Below are positions 8,330-15,801 of a DNA stretch of 32,933 nt, piece after piece. The stretch's first letter is position 1, and every line of letters starts with the position of its first letter. The DNA is taken from positions 1 through 32,933 of the forward strand of contig JAGGZV010000032.1 in assembly GCA_021161835.1 (NCBI GenBank). The letters run 5' to 3'. Source of the DNA: Thermotogae bacterium (GTDB lineage Bacteria > Thermotogota > Thermotogae > UBA12178). The notes beneath the pieces were generated by a model. The model saw nothing but the letters and a program-made list of their open reading frames with translations. It was not told where the DNA came from and made no database searches. Both the position numbers and the translations under genes were made by a program.

Positions 8330-8356
8330 AGAGCCTGCGGGCTCTTCACCTTTTTT
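8325..8356 (+). terminator. Rho-independent terminator/attenuator inside the sugar ABC operon
   Basis: GGTGAAGAGCC (8325-8335) and GGCTCTTCACC (8340-8350) form a perfect 11-base-pair stem with a TGCG loop, followed by six T (8351-8356). The binding-protein stop codon is inside the left arm. The permease gene begins 17 bases later with its own strong ribosome-binding site. The likely effect is partial termination, giving much binding-protein mRNA and less permease mRNA. Confidence 0.88.
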
Positions 8357-8372
8357 CGAGGAGGATGTCTTC

Positions 8373-9245
8373 ATGAAAACCAACTGGTTCTGGATACTGG
8401 TATTCATTGGACCGGCTCTTGCCCTCCTGCTGATATTTCTGATAATTCCGATATTTGCTTCACTTTTCCTGTGTTTAACGGATTTCAATGTTAGAGCCAT
8501 GGTGAACTGGAGCAACGCAAAATTCGTGGGCTTCAGGAATTTCATCGAGCTGTTCCAGGACGAGCTATTCTGGAAAGCTGTTCTAAACACTTTCTATTGT
8601 CTGGCAGTTGCCATGCCAGTTACCGTGTGCCTGGCCCTCATGAATTCCGTACTTCTCAATAGAGAACAAACAAAACTGAAGACTTTCTTCAAAACAGCAT
8701 TTTTCCTGCCTTTTATCACCAACACGGTTGCCATAGCCGTGGTATGGGCGTGGATACTCAACCCTCACTACGGTGTCCTGAACTGGTTGCTTGGTATTTT
8801 CGGAATAGAGGGACCAAACTGGCTGGGAGACCCGAAATGGGCCATGCCATCCATAATCATGCTCGTGGTATGGAAAGCCGTTGGTTACAACACCATATTG
8901 TTCCTTGCGGGACTCCAAAATATACCCGATTTCCTCTACGAAGCGGCGGAACTCGATGGAGCTTCCTCATGGCAAAAGTTTTGGTACATCACCTTACCAC
9001 TTCTGAAACCAACCACGGTGTTTGTCACCACCATGATGATAATAGGATACCTTCAGTTGTTCGAAGAACCCTATATGCTCACACAGGGCGGTCCCTTGAA
9101 TGCAACGCTTTCCATCGTCCTGTATCTTTACAGACAGGGATTCAAATTTTTCAACTTGGGATACGCATCATCGATAGCCGTGGTTTTATTCCTGATGATA
9201 GCTTCTCTGACCATCTTGAGATTGAAGCTCGGCGGACAGGATTGA
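8373..9245 (+). CDS. Sugar ABC transporter permease, MalF/UgpA-like
   Basis: 290 residues, six predicted membrane segments. The conserved cytoplasmic EAA loop, which contacts the ATPase, is YEAAELDGASSWQKFWYITL followed by PLLKP. ATG 8373 is preceded by GAGGAGG at 8358-8364, directly after the terminator T-run. The gene sits between the binding protein and the second permease, the usual CUT1 order. No ATP-binding subunit is encoded nearby; a shared MalK/MsiK-type ATPase elsewhere in the genome is likely. Confidence 0.92.
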   Translation: MKTNWFWILVFIGPALALLLIFLIIPIFASLFLCLTDFNVRAMVNWSNAKFVGFRNFIELFQDELFWKAVLNTFYCLAVAMPVTVCLALMNSVLLNREQTKLKTFFKTAFFLPFITNTVAIAVVWAWILNPHYGVLNWLLGIFGIEGPNWLGDPKWAMPSIIMLVVWKAVGYNTILFLAGLQNIPDFLYEAAELDGASSWQKFWYITLPLLKPTTVFVTTMMIIGYLQLFEEPYMLTQGGPLNATLSIVLYLYRQGFKFFNLGYASSIAVVLFLMIASLTILRLKLGGQD

Positions 9246-9256
9246 GGTGAGGGAAA

Positions 9257-10084
9257 TTGAGAAAAACATCAGTGTTCAATCAGATAGTGGTTCATACGAT
9301 ACTTCTAATATCATCAGCATGCATGATCGTTCCGTTTGTGTGGATGGTTTCAACATCGCTCAAATATCCCGATGAAATCTTCGTGTTTCCACCAAGATGG
9401 ATACCCAGAAATCCCACGCTCGAGAATTATACTGAGCTATTCAAATCCATGAATTTCGGCCGTCCCTTCTTGAATACCATAATAGTGGCTGGATGCATTA
9501 CCTTCTTTTCCATTCTGATTTCTTCGATGGCCGGTTACGCGTTCGCAAAGTTTCGGTTCAAGGGCAGGAATAGACTATTCTTCATGGTACTGGCCACCCT
9601 GATGGTACCGGGGCAGATGACCTTGATACCCGTCTTCCTGCTCATGAGATATCTTGGACTTCTGAACACTTATACAGGATTGATAGCACCCGGAATAGCC
9701 AGTTCTTTCAACATATTCTTCATGCGTCAATTCATATACACCATTCCGAACGATCTCATAGAGGCGGCGAGAATAGATGGAGCAAAAGAAGGATACATAT
9801 TCTTTAAAATCATTCTTCCTCTTTCAAAGCCCGCAATAACCACGATCGCGATATTTACCTTCACGGGATCATGGAATTCGTTCCTATGGCCTCTCATAAT
9901 AGCCCAGGACGAGCGGATGTATACTTTACCTGTTGCAGTTTCCGTACTGGCGGGTCAATACGTTGAAAACATCGCCATACAGATGGCTGGATCGTGTGTG
10001 GTGATAACCCCTATTCTGGTATTCTTCCTATTCGCCCAACGGCATTTTATAAAAGGTATATCTTTAACAGGTTTGAAAGGATAA
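9257..10084 (+). CDS. Sugar ABC transporter permease, MalG/UgpE-like
   Basis: 275 residues with six predicted membrane segments and the EAA loop IEAARIDGAKEGYIFFKIIL. It pairs with the preceding permease to form the import channel. The start is TTG at 9257, with GAGGTGAGG at 9245-9253 overlapping the previous stop; the next usable start would remove part of the first membrane segment. The protein is of normal family length and ends with FIKGISLTGLKG, a common MalG-type end. Confidence 0.92.
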   Translation: MRKTSVFNQIVVHTILLISSACMIVPFVWMVSTSLKYPDEIFVFPPRWIPRNPTLENYTELFKSMNFGRPFLNTIIVAGCITFFSILISSMAGYAFAKFRFKGRNRLFFMVLATLMVPGQMTLIPVFLLMRYLGLLNTYTGLIAPGIASSFNIFFMRQFIYTIPNDLIEAARIDGAKEGYIFFKIILPLSKPAITTIAIFTFTGSWNSFLWPLIIAQDERMYTLPVAVSVLAGQYVENIAIQMAGSCVVITPILVFFLFAQRHFIKGISLTGLKG

Positions 10085-10095
10085 AGGTGCATCAA

Positions 10096-10197
10096 AACCC
10101 ACCTCATCAGCATTGTGAACAGCATGATGAACGCGAAAATTCCATGAAGATATGTTTTAATATATTTATAAACTAACATCCTGATGGAGAGGTGGGT
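10096..10197 (+). promoter_or_regulatory. Inverted repeat able to mask the GH130 ribosome-binding site
   Basis: The arm 10097-10110 (ACCCACCTCATCAG) is complementary to 10181-10197 as 6 plus 8 base pairs with a three-base bulge. The right arm contains the ribosome-binding site (AGGTGGG) of the gene starting at 10203. The ~70-base loop includes an AT-rich stretch, TTTTAATATATTTATAAAC (10155-10173), that could hold a weak -10 element (TATAAA, 10167-10172) without a good -35. In transcripts that read through from the ABC operon the site would be paired; in transcripts starting inside the loop it would be free. This is a structural reading only. Confidence 0.4.
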
Positions 10198-10202
10198 GTT
10201 TT

Positions 10203-11276
10203 ATGGACGTGGAAAAAGAACTCAAAAGAAAAGCGAGTGGTTTTAAAAAAACGCTTAGAAAGAGAAGGATTCAGGATGTATTTCAAAGAGTGTGTTACAT
10301 ATCGCCTGAGGACATCCTTGTGGTGAACTATCCTCGCTCCAGACCACTGGCTGCTTTCAATCCAGGGGCATCGTTGTTTGAAGATGAGGTTTTCATATTT
10401 CCTCGCCTGGTTTTTGATTACTACACCTACAATTCCTCGATAGGAATGTTCAGTATCGGTGTAAAACAACTACTGGAAAACAGCTTCAAAAGACCGATAA
10501 ACACAAAGATAGTCATATGGCCGGATAAAGCCTGGGAATTTGGGCACGGTTGTGAAGATGCGAGGGTGTGCAGTGTAGGTGAAAAAACATACATACTTTA
10601 TACGGGTTCAAAACATTATGGAAGTTCTGCAAAGTCTGAAAATGAGGATTCAGATGAAATAAAGAAAGAGGTGCTCGTGAAAAAATCGGTTCAGGCTTTC
10701 GCACTGTGGGATGAAAAGAGAGGAACATTTGAAAAGCTGGGCTATTTACGGATTAAAGAAGGAAGCGAGGAATATATTCCCGATTGCAAGGATAGCGCTT
10801 TGCTTGGCGAGAAGAATGGAACTGTCTCCATGCTCTTCAGACCAAGCGTAGAAGGATTCATGGGATGCTGGAAAGGTAAGATGGATTCTTCAGATTTATC
10901 CATCAGCATCGACAGTGTGGGAATCGTCATGGGACCAGAAGAATGGGAGAGTAAGATCGGATGGTCTACCAACGCCGTGGAACTGGAAAATGGAAAATTC
11001 CTTGTGGGCTGGCACGGTGTGATGAAAGATGATTTCTCATACGCCAACGGACTGGCACTTGTGAATGCTGAAGGTGAACTTCTGAAAGTAAGCGACTATC
11101 TTCTTGCGCCGAGAGGGCTCGTCGAATATTACGGTGACAGGGGAGGAGTCATCTTCGGTGATGGGTTGATACTTTACGAAGACCTCGTGATATGGATAGG
11201 TGGGGTGAGTGACTACTGTATGGGTGTTTTCGTAGCGAAACTTGAAAAAATTCTAAAAAACATGAGGGAGGTATGA
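10203..11276 (+). CDS. Divergent GH130-like glycoside phosphorylase/hydrolase
   Basis: 357 residues, no signal peptide, so cytoplasmic. It shows the pattern of the five-bladed GH130 propeller: NPG at 53-55, HGCEDARV around 115-122 (the GxEDPR block, here with Ala for Pro), YILYTG at 130-135, CKDSALL at 195-201, GWSTNAVELENGKFLVGWHG near 253-272 and LLAPRGLVEYYGD near 300-312. GH130 enzymes act on beta-mannosides, many as phosphorylases producing mannose 1-phosphate, some as hydrolases. The match is diffuse, and which substrate it uses is unknown. It has a good ribosome-binding site that may be masked by an upstream inverted repeat, and overlaps the next gene by ATGA. It may belong functionally with the sugar operon before it, but GH130 is not known for beta-1,2-glucan. 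Confidence 0.65.
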   Translation: MDVEKELKRKASGFKKTLRKRRIQDVFQRVCYISPEDILVVNYPRSRPLAAFNPGASLFEDEVFIFPRLVFDYYTYNSSIGMFSIGVKQLLENSFKRPINTKIVIWPDKAWEFGHGCEDARVCSVGEKTYILYTGSKHYGSSAKSENEDSDEIKKEVLVKKSVQAFALWDEKRGTFEKLGYLRIKEGSEEYIPDCKDSALLGEKNGTVSMLFRPSVEGFMGCWKGKMDSSDLSISIDSVGIVMGPEEWESKIGWSTNAVELENGKFLVGWHGVMKDDFSYANGLALVNAEGELLKVSDYLLAPRGLVEYYGDRGGVIFGDGLILYEDLVIWIGGVSDYCMGVFVAKLEKILKNMREV

Positions 11277-11905
11277 GGAAAAAATCCTCCATGGAACTTA
11301 AGACGATAGTTGGCGAGGTGGAATTTTCCCAGAAAATCAAAAGATCAGAGTTCATATGTCATGCAGGATATGTCGAAAGCGTGAGAGAAGCCGTTGAATT
11401 CGTGAAAAAAACGGTGAATGATTTTCGAGATGCCACACACAATTGCTGGGCTTACAGAGTAATGGAAAACGGAAAACTGCTGGAAAATTGTTCGGACGCA
11501 GGAGAACCCAGTGGCACGGCAGGAAAACCGATACTGATGAGTTTGAGAAAATTGAAATTAGCCAACGTTGCAGTGGTAATCACAAGATATTTCGGTGGAG
11601 TGAAGCTGGGAAAACGGGGGTTGATGGATGCCTACTCCAGTACCACATATCAGGGGTTGAAAAAAGCCACCATAGTACAATTGGGGTTGTTCAGGATCGC
11701 AGAGTGCAATATGGATTACGCCAGCTTTTCCAGATTCGAGAATCTTCTGAAGCGAAAAGGTGGAAGCATAATAGAAGTCGAGTTCAGCGAGCGAGTGCAC
11801 GTTATAGCCGCCGTACCATGCGATATTCCTCTCTGTGAAGGATGCCAGATTGTTGTCGAAAAGTACATGCCCGCCCCAGCAGACTACACCACGGATTTTA
11901 TATAG
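11273..11905 (+). CDS. yigZ: YigZ/IMPACT family protein (UPF0029 plus DUF1949)
   Basis: 210 residues in two domains. Residues ~15-125 are the IMPACT/UPF0029 domain, with RSEFICHAG, DATHNCWAYRV, SDAGEPSGTAGKP and ITRYFGGVKLGKRGL. Residues ~140-205 are the DUF1949 domain, which resembles EF-G domain IV. The eukaryotic relative IMPACT/Yih1 regulates Gcn2; bacterial members have been linked to ribosome or nucleic-acid binding, but their role is unsettled. The start ATG overlaps the GH130 stop (ATGA), with GAGGGAGG directly before it; ATG 11291 is an alternative start without a good site. It is the last + strand gene, and its end faces the - strand unit. Confidence 0.93.
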   Translation: MRKKSSMELKTIVGEVEFSQKIKRSEFICHAGYVESVREAVEFVKKTVNDFRDATHNCWAYRVMENGKLLENCSDAGEPSGTAGKPILMSLRKLKLANVAVVITRYFGGVKLGKRGLMDAYSSTTYQGLKKATIVQLGLFRIAECNMDYASFSRFENLLKRKGGSIIEVEFSERVHVIAAVPCDIPLCEGCQIVVEKYMPAPADYTTDFI

Positions 11906-12066
11906 GTGTTGAAGCATTTCAGCTCTGATAGCCAAAAGACGTGGGTATTGCATCATGTTAGAGTATCTCTGGAATGCGGCACGATGTTTCATACAAAGAG
12001 CCGGCAATATAATTCCGAGAAAGGAAGCAGAATCCAAGCAACTATTCATGGTCAATTCGATGAGAT
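11906..12066. other. Convergent intergenic region without clear terminator
   Basis: This 161-base gap lies between two genes whose 3' ends face each other. I see no hairpin with a T-run on either strand, which is unexpected for a convergent junction. Open frames cross it on both strands, but they lack ribosome-binding sites and family motifs. Confidence 0.5.
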
Positions 12067-13776
12067 TCAGCGCTCCAGTATTCTCAAGGTTCGAAGTCTG
12101 TTAATGGTTGCGGAAACCTCGTATATTCGAAAACTCTCTATATTCGGTGGAATAGGGCCATCGAAGAAGATATCGATGGTGTTTGAAATCATCAACTTCT
12201 GCAGCTCATCGAGTATCTCTTTCATGCTCTTCACACCATCTATTATTCCACGACGCAAACAGTACGTTATGGCGTTTCCAACTCCCAGGATCTGCCAGTC
12301 GCTTATGAAGGTTTCAACGGCGGAAAGATCTATTTTATTCCTGCCAAGGGTCAGAAATCTCCCTTCCGCACTTTTCAAATATTCTTCTTTTTTACCCCTG
12401 GATGGATCTATACTCGCGGGATCAGGTACCCTGGGATCCGGTAAGCGGAAAGGAGAGGGAACATCTTTTCTACGCTTCGTCACATACTCACATGCTATCT
12501 TTTTCGCCTGCTCGGTTACATCGCGTGGTTTGAAAGAGTCCATCATTATAACGATGTCGGCCACATCGAGATAATCGCCAGAACCACCTATGACTATTAT
12601 GAAAGAAAAACCACGATCCCGCATCTCTTCCACCCTGTCTATAAGAGGAACGATGGGTTCACATCTTCTGGGTATGAGTTGTTGCATCCTGGCATCCCTT
12701 ATCATGAAATTCGTGGCAGATGTGTCCTCATCTATTAAAAACACTTCAACACCACTTTCCACAGCTTCCACTATGTTCGCTGCCATCGAGGTGGAACCGG
12801 AAGCATCTTCTGTATCGAACCTGCGGGTGTCCAGACCAGCTGGAAGATTCGTGATAAAAGAAGATATATCAACTCTGGTTATTTTGCGACCATCCTCTGA
12901 CCTTATCTTGAAAGCGGTGGGGTCGGTTATCACGTACTCCCTGCCATCCCCTTCCACATGATCGTATATTCCCGCCTGCATAGCCTCCAGCAGTGTGGTC
13001 TTACCATGATAACCTCCTCCGGTTATCACCGTTATTCCCTTTCTCACCCCCATACCAGTTATTCTCTTTCCGCCCGGAAGTTCTATTTCCACTCTCAAAG
13101 ATTCGGGAGATTCGAAAGGAACCGCCCTACTTCTATCCATGGGACGTGGATCCACGCCTGAACGTCTTGGAAGTATCGAACCGTCGGCGATGAATGATAT
13201 CAATCCCATATTGTGAAGCATGGTCCTGATGTGTCTTTGATCGTCCTTCAATCTCACAGCTTTTTCCACAAGCCGTGGATCGTACATCAAAATCAATACA
13301 CCGTTTTCAACGATTTTCTTGAGATCCTGTGAGAACATCTCCCACGCCGCTTCGGCATCTATTGTTCGACCACGCGCCGGTAATCCAAAAAATAATCTCA
13401 ATTCCACTACATCATCTTTCAACCTCACACACGTTCGTTCCAGCACCTCTTGGCCGGGACGTGGAAAACCTATCTTTCCACTGTTTCCACTTCCCCTGTT
13501 TTTGGAAACTTTCTGACAGATCCTCCATACGTTCCTCGCAAGGGTATCCTCAACGGCCACGCGTCTGTGTGGTTCACTGTAGAAAGCTGTATCCAGAATG
13601 TTGGAGATGATTACCCTGATCTGGGAAGGTGTGGCAAAGGGATCACCCTGTACTCTGTCTATCGCCACACCATAATTTTCGAAAGCAAAGGAACGCCTGG
13701 AGAGGATTTTGTAGGTTTTGTAACCCTTTTTATGTATGGAATTTAAAAGGATCTTCAACTTTTTCGATGATTCCAT
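12067..13776 (-). CDS. ABC-class P-loop ATPase, PF09818/MRB1590 type
   Basis: About 569 residues. The N-terminal part (NSIHKKGYKTYKILSRRSF, DRVQGDPFATPSQIRVII) is the conserved family-specific nucleic-acid-binding region. The ATPase core has Walker A GGGYHGKTTLLEAM (~253-266), a signature-like ASGSTSMAANIVEA (~325-338) and Walker B VEVFLIDEDTSATN (~343-356). The family is widespread in bacteria; its trypanosome relative MRB1590 takes part in mitochondrial RNA editing, but the bacterial function is unknown. I choose ATG 13776, with GAGGTGA eight bases upstream, over GTG 13788, whose spacing is too short. It overlaps the end of the VanZ-like gene by 47 bases. It is the last gene of the long - strand unit. 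Confidence 0.9.
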   Translation of the reverse strand: MESSKKLKILLNSIHKKGYKTYKILSRRSFAFENYGVAIDRVQGDPFATPSQIRVIISNILDTAFYSEPHRRVAVEDTLARNVWRICQKVSKNRGSGNSGKIGFPRPGQEVLERTCVRLKDDVVELRLFFGLPARGRTIDAEAAWEMFSQDLKKIVENGVLILMYDPRLVEKAVRLKDDQRHIRTMLHNMGLISFIADGSILPRRSGVDPRPMDRSRAVPFESPESLRVEIELPGGKRITGMGVRKGITVITGGGYHGKTTLLEAMQAGIYDHVEGDGREYVITDPTAFKIRSEDGRKITRVDISSFITNLPAGLDTRRFDTEDASGSTSMAANIVEAVESGVEVFLIDEDTSATNFMIRDARMQQLIPRRCEPIVPLIDRVEEMRDRGFSFIIVIGGSGDYLDVADIVIMMDSFKPRDVTEQAKKIACEYVTKRRKDVPSPFRLPDPRVPDPASIDPSRGKKEEYLKSAEGRFLTLGRNKIDLSAVETFISDWQILGVGNAITYCLRRGIIDGVKSMKEILDELQKLMISNTIDIFFDGPIPPNIESFRIYEVSATINRLRTLRILER

Positions 13777-14140
13777 CTTTTGCTTCACCTCGTGCGGAAA
13801 GGCTTTCTCGCATCCTTCTTCTCCTCCTGAAGTGTATCAAACCCACTATCAGGGATGCCATCCCTATACCCAGCATATTGGAAAGCAAATCGAAGATGTT
13901 GGAATCGCGTGTAGGAACATACTTCTGAATCAGCTCCAGAATGCTGGATAGACCAGCAACCCATAAAACCGCATACCAGCGAAAAGCATAAATGCCCAGA
14001 ATCGTCATAAAAAAGTAAAAACCGGCATGAGCCAGCTTATCCTCACCAACGAAGTCATCGAGTTGTACATTTTGAGAGAATGAAGTGTATACAGCGACCA
14101 CAGTAAGAAAAATGAACAAGATCCTCATGAGCACTTTCAT
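13730..14140 (-). CDS. VanZ-like small membrane protein
   Basis: 136 residues with about four membrane segments and the VanZ-like pattern DKLAHAGFYFFMTILG, followed by SSILELIQKYVPTRDSNIFDLLSNMLGIGMA. It ends in an Arg-rich cytoplasmic tail (HFRRRRRMRE). VanZ-family proteins lie in the cell membrane and are loosely linked to glycopeptide resistance and envelope functions; no enzymatic activity is established. The start overlaps the penicillin-binding protein stop by ATGA, so the two are translationally coupled, which fits an envelope role. The 3' end overlaps the ATPase gene. Confidence 0.8.
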   Translation of the reverse strand: MKVLMRILFIFLTVVAVYTSFSQNVQLDDFVGEDKLAHAGFYFFMTILGIYAFRWYAVLWVAGLSSILELIQKYVPTRDSNIFDLLSNMLGIGMASLIVGLIHFRRRRRMRESLSARGEAKDGIIEKVEDPFKFHT

Positions 14141-15801
14141 TCTTCGTCCTCCGTTTCCGGTATTTTGAAAAACCTTGCCAGTATTTTACGCGCTATGGGT
14201 GCCGCCGTCTGTGAACCGTAACCACCATTTTCCACGAACACCAGTACGCTTACCTGTGGATCCTCGGCAGGAGCAAATCCCACAAACCACGAATGCGGAG
14301 CTCTCCCACCCCACACTTCTGCTGTTCCCGTCTTACCGGCTACCGTCAAAGGAAAATCCTTGAATATTTCATAAGCTGTCCCATGCTCCTTCGGCGTCTT
14401 TCCCTCTCTGGTGGTTACCTGAACAAGAGATCTTACGATATCGTCGTACACTGGACCAAATTCTAACACGAATTTCGGCTTCACGTTTTCCCTGAAGGCA
14501 ACGTGCGGTTCGTAGAACTCACCATGAGTTGCTATGAGATTGTAGAAGCATATCAACTCCAGAGGTGTTAAACGAGCGTACCCCTGACCTATGGCCGTCA
14601 ACAGTGTATCTCCTATGTACCAGGGTTCACCAACGTGCACTCTTTTCCAGTATGGATCGGGTATGACACCTTCCTTTTCACCCGGGAGGTCTATACCAGT
14701 CAAACCATCCAGTTTGACAAATGAAGCCATTTCTCTTATAGCGTTTATCCCTATTTCCATTCCCAGTTTGTAAAAAAATACGTTACAGGATACAGCCATG
14801 GCCTTTATGTAATCCGTTTCACCATGCCCCAGAGGATACCAGTCGGAAAAAGAATACAGAAGGTTACCCTCTTCATCTTTGAGATCGTAGCGTCCCTTAC
14901 AATCTATGACGAGCTCACGTGTCTCCTTATCATTGTAATACAGTGCCGCAAGCAGTACGAGCGGCTTTATAGCTGAACCGGGCGGATAAGCAGCGGAAAT
15001 GGCCCTATTTATGAATCTCCCGCGGGGATCTGCAGACATCAGACGCCATTTTGCCTCATCCACACCCATGGACAATGCGTTGGAATCGTATCCAGGATAA
15101 CTCACAAGAGCGTATACCTCACCGGTTTTAGGATTCATGACTATCGCCGCCCCGGGTTTCCTCTCTTCCTTTATCAGATTGTACACGTATTCCTGCAGAT
15201 CGGCATCTATGGTCAAACGCAAGGGCTCGCCGGGTATTGGTGGGATACTGTCTATCAATTGCCCATCGTGGGCTCTTATCATCAGCAATCCATCGAAACC
15301 TGCAAGGAGATCATCGTAGTACTTCTCAACACCAGCTATACCTTTTCCCTCACGGTTCACATATCCCACAAGATGACCGAAAGCTTCGCCTCTGTAAAAC
15401 CTCCTAAAGGTTACTTCCACTCTCAGACCTCTTATACTCCACAAACGGGTTTCCACAGAAGGAGGTAGCGAAAGTTCCACACTATCACCATTTCTGAGTT
15501 GTTTCGTTATGTTTTCCGCATCGATGCCAGGACACCTTTTGAGGAGGGCCTCCAGCCTTTTCCAGTTAAAACCCGGGGAAGCAGATAACCGCAATTTCCT
15601 TACATTCCATGCCAGCTTTTTGCCGTTTCTGTCATATATCTCCCCCCTGGGTGCTGGTATTGAAACCAGCTTCTTGAACATGTTCTGAACCTGTATCCTG
15701 TACTCTGCGCCTCGTACTATTTGCAAATCATAAGCACGTATCACAAGAACGAGCATACCAACGATGATAGCAACGAAGAATATCAACATCCTTCTTTTCA
15801 C
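14137..15801 (-). CDS. mrdA: Penicillin-binding protein 2-type transpeptidase
   Basis: 554 residues. An N-terminal membrane anchor (~4-22) is followed by the dimerisation domain (PAPRGEIYDRNG at 49-60) and the transpeptidase domain. The active-site motifs are all present: SAIK at 276-279, SCN at 338-340 and KTGT at 490-493. It cross-links peptidoglycan outside the membrane. PBP2/MrdA, the elongation enzyme, fits better than the division enzyme PBP3 by overall pattern, although no rodA neighbour is seen. The GTG start overlaps the rarA stop (GTGA), and a VanZ-like gene is coupled behind it. The protein is shorter than E. coli PBP2 (~630), as is common in this group. Confidence 0.9.
   Translation of the reverse strand: MKRRMLIFFVAIIVGMLVLVIRAYDLQIVRGAEYRIQVQNMFKKLVSIPAPRGEIYDRNGKKLAWNVRKLRLSASPGFNWKRLEALLKRCPGIDAENITKQLRNGDSVELSLPPSVETRLWSIRGLRVEVTFRRFYRGEAFGHLVGYVNREGKGIAGVEKYYDDLLAGFDGLLMIRAHDGQLIDSIPPIPGEPLRLTIDADLQEYVYNLIKEERKPGAAIVMNPKTGEVYALVSYPGYDSNALSMGVDEAKWRLMSADPRGRFINRAISAAYPPGSAIKPLVLLAALYYNDKETRELVIDCKGRYDLKDEEGNLLYSFSDWYPLGHGETDYIKAMAVSCNVFFYKLGMEIGINAIREMASFVKLDGLTGIDLPGEKEGVIPDPYWKRVHVGEPWYIGDTLLTAIGQGYARLTPLELICFYNLIATHGEFYEPHVAFRENVKPKFVLEFGPVYDDIVRSLVQVTTREGKTPKEHGTAYEIFKDFPLTVAGKTGTAEVWGGRAPHSWFVGFAPAEDPQVSVLVFVENGGYGSQTAAPIARKILARFFKIPETEDEE

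Noticed and set aside
11558-12055. Open frame on the - strand crossing the convergent gap and antisense to yigZ
   Set aside because: No ribosome-binding site, and most of it opposes the conserved YigZ sequence. The part in the gap reads somewhat protein-like, so a decayed gene cannot be fully excluded.
11906-12574. 222-codon + strand open frame after yigZ
   Set aside because: It runs antisense to the C-terminal part of the conserved ATPase, and its start has no ribosome-binding site.
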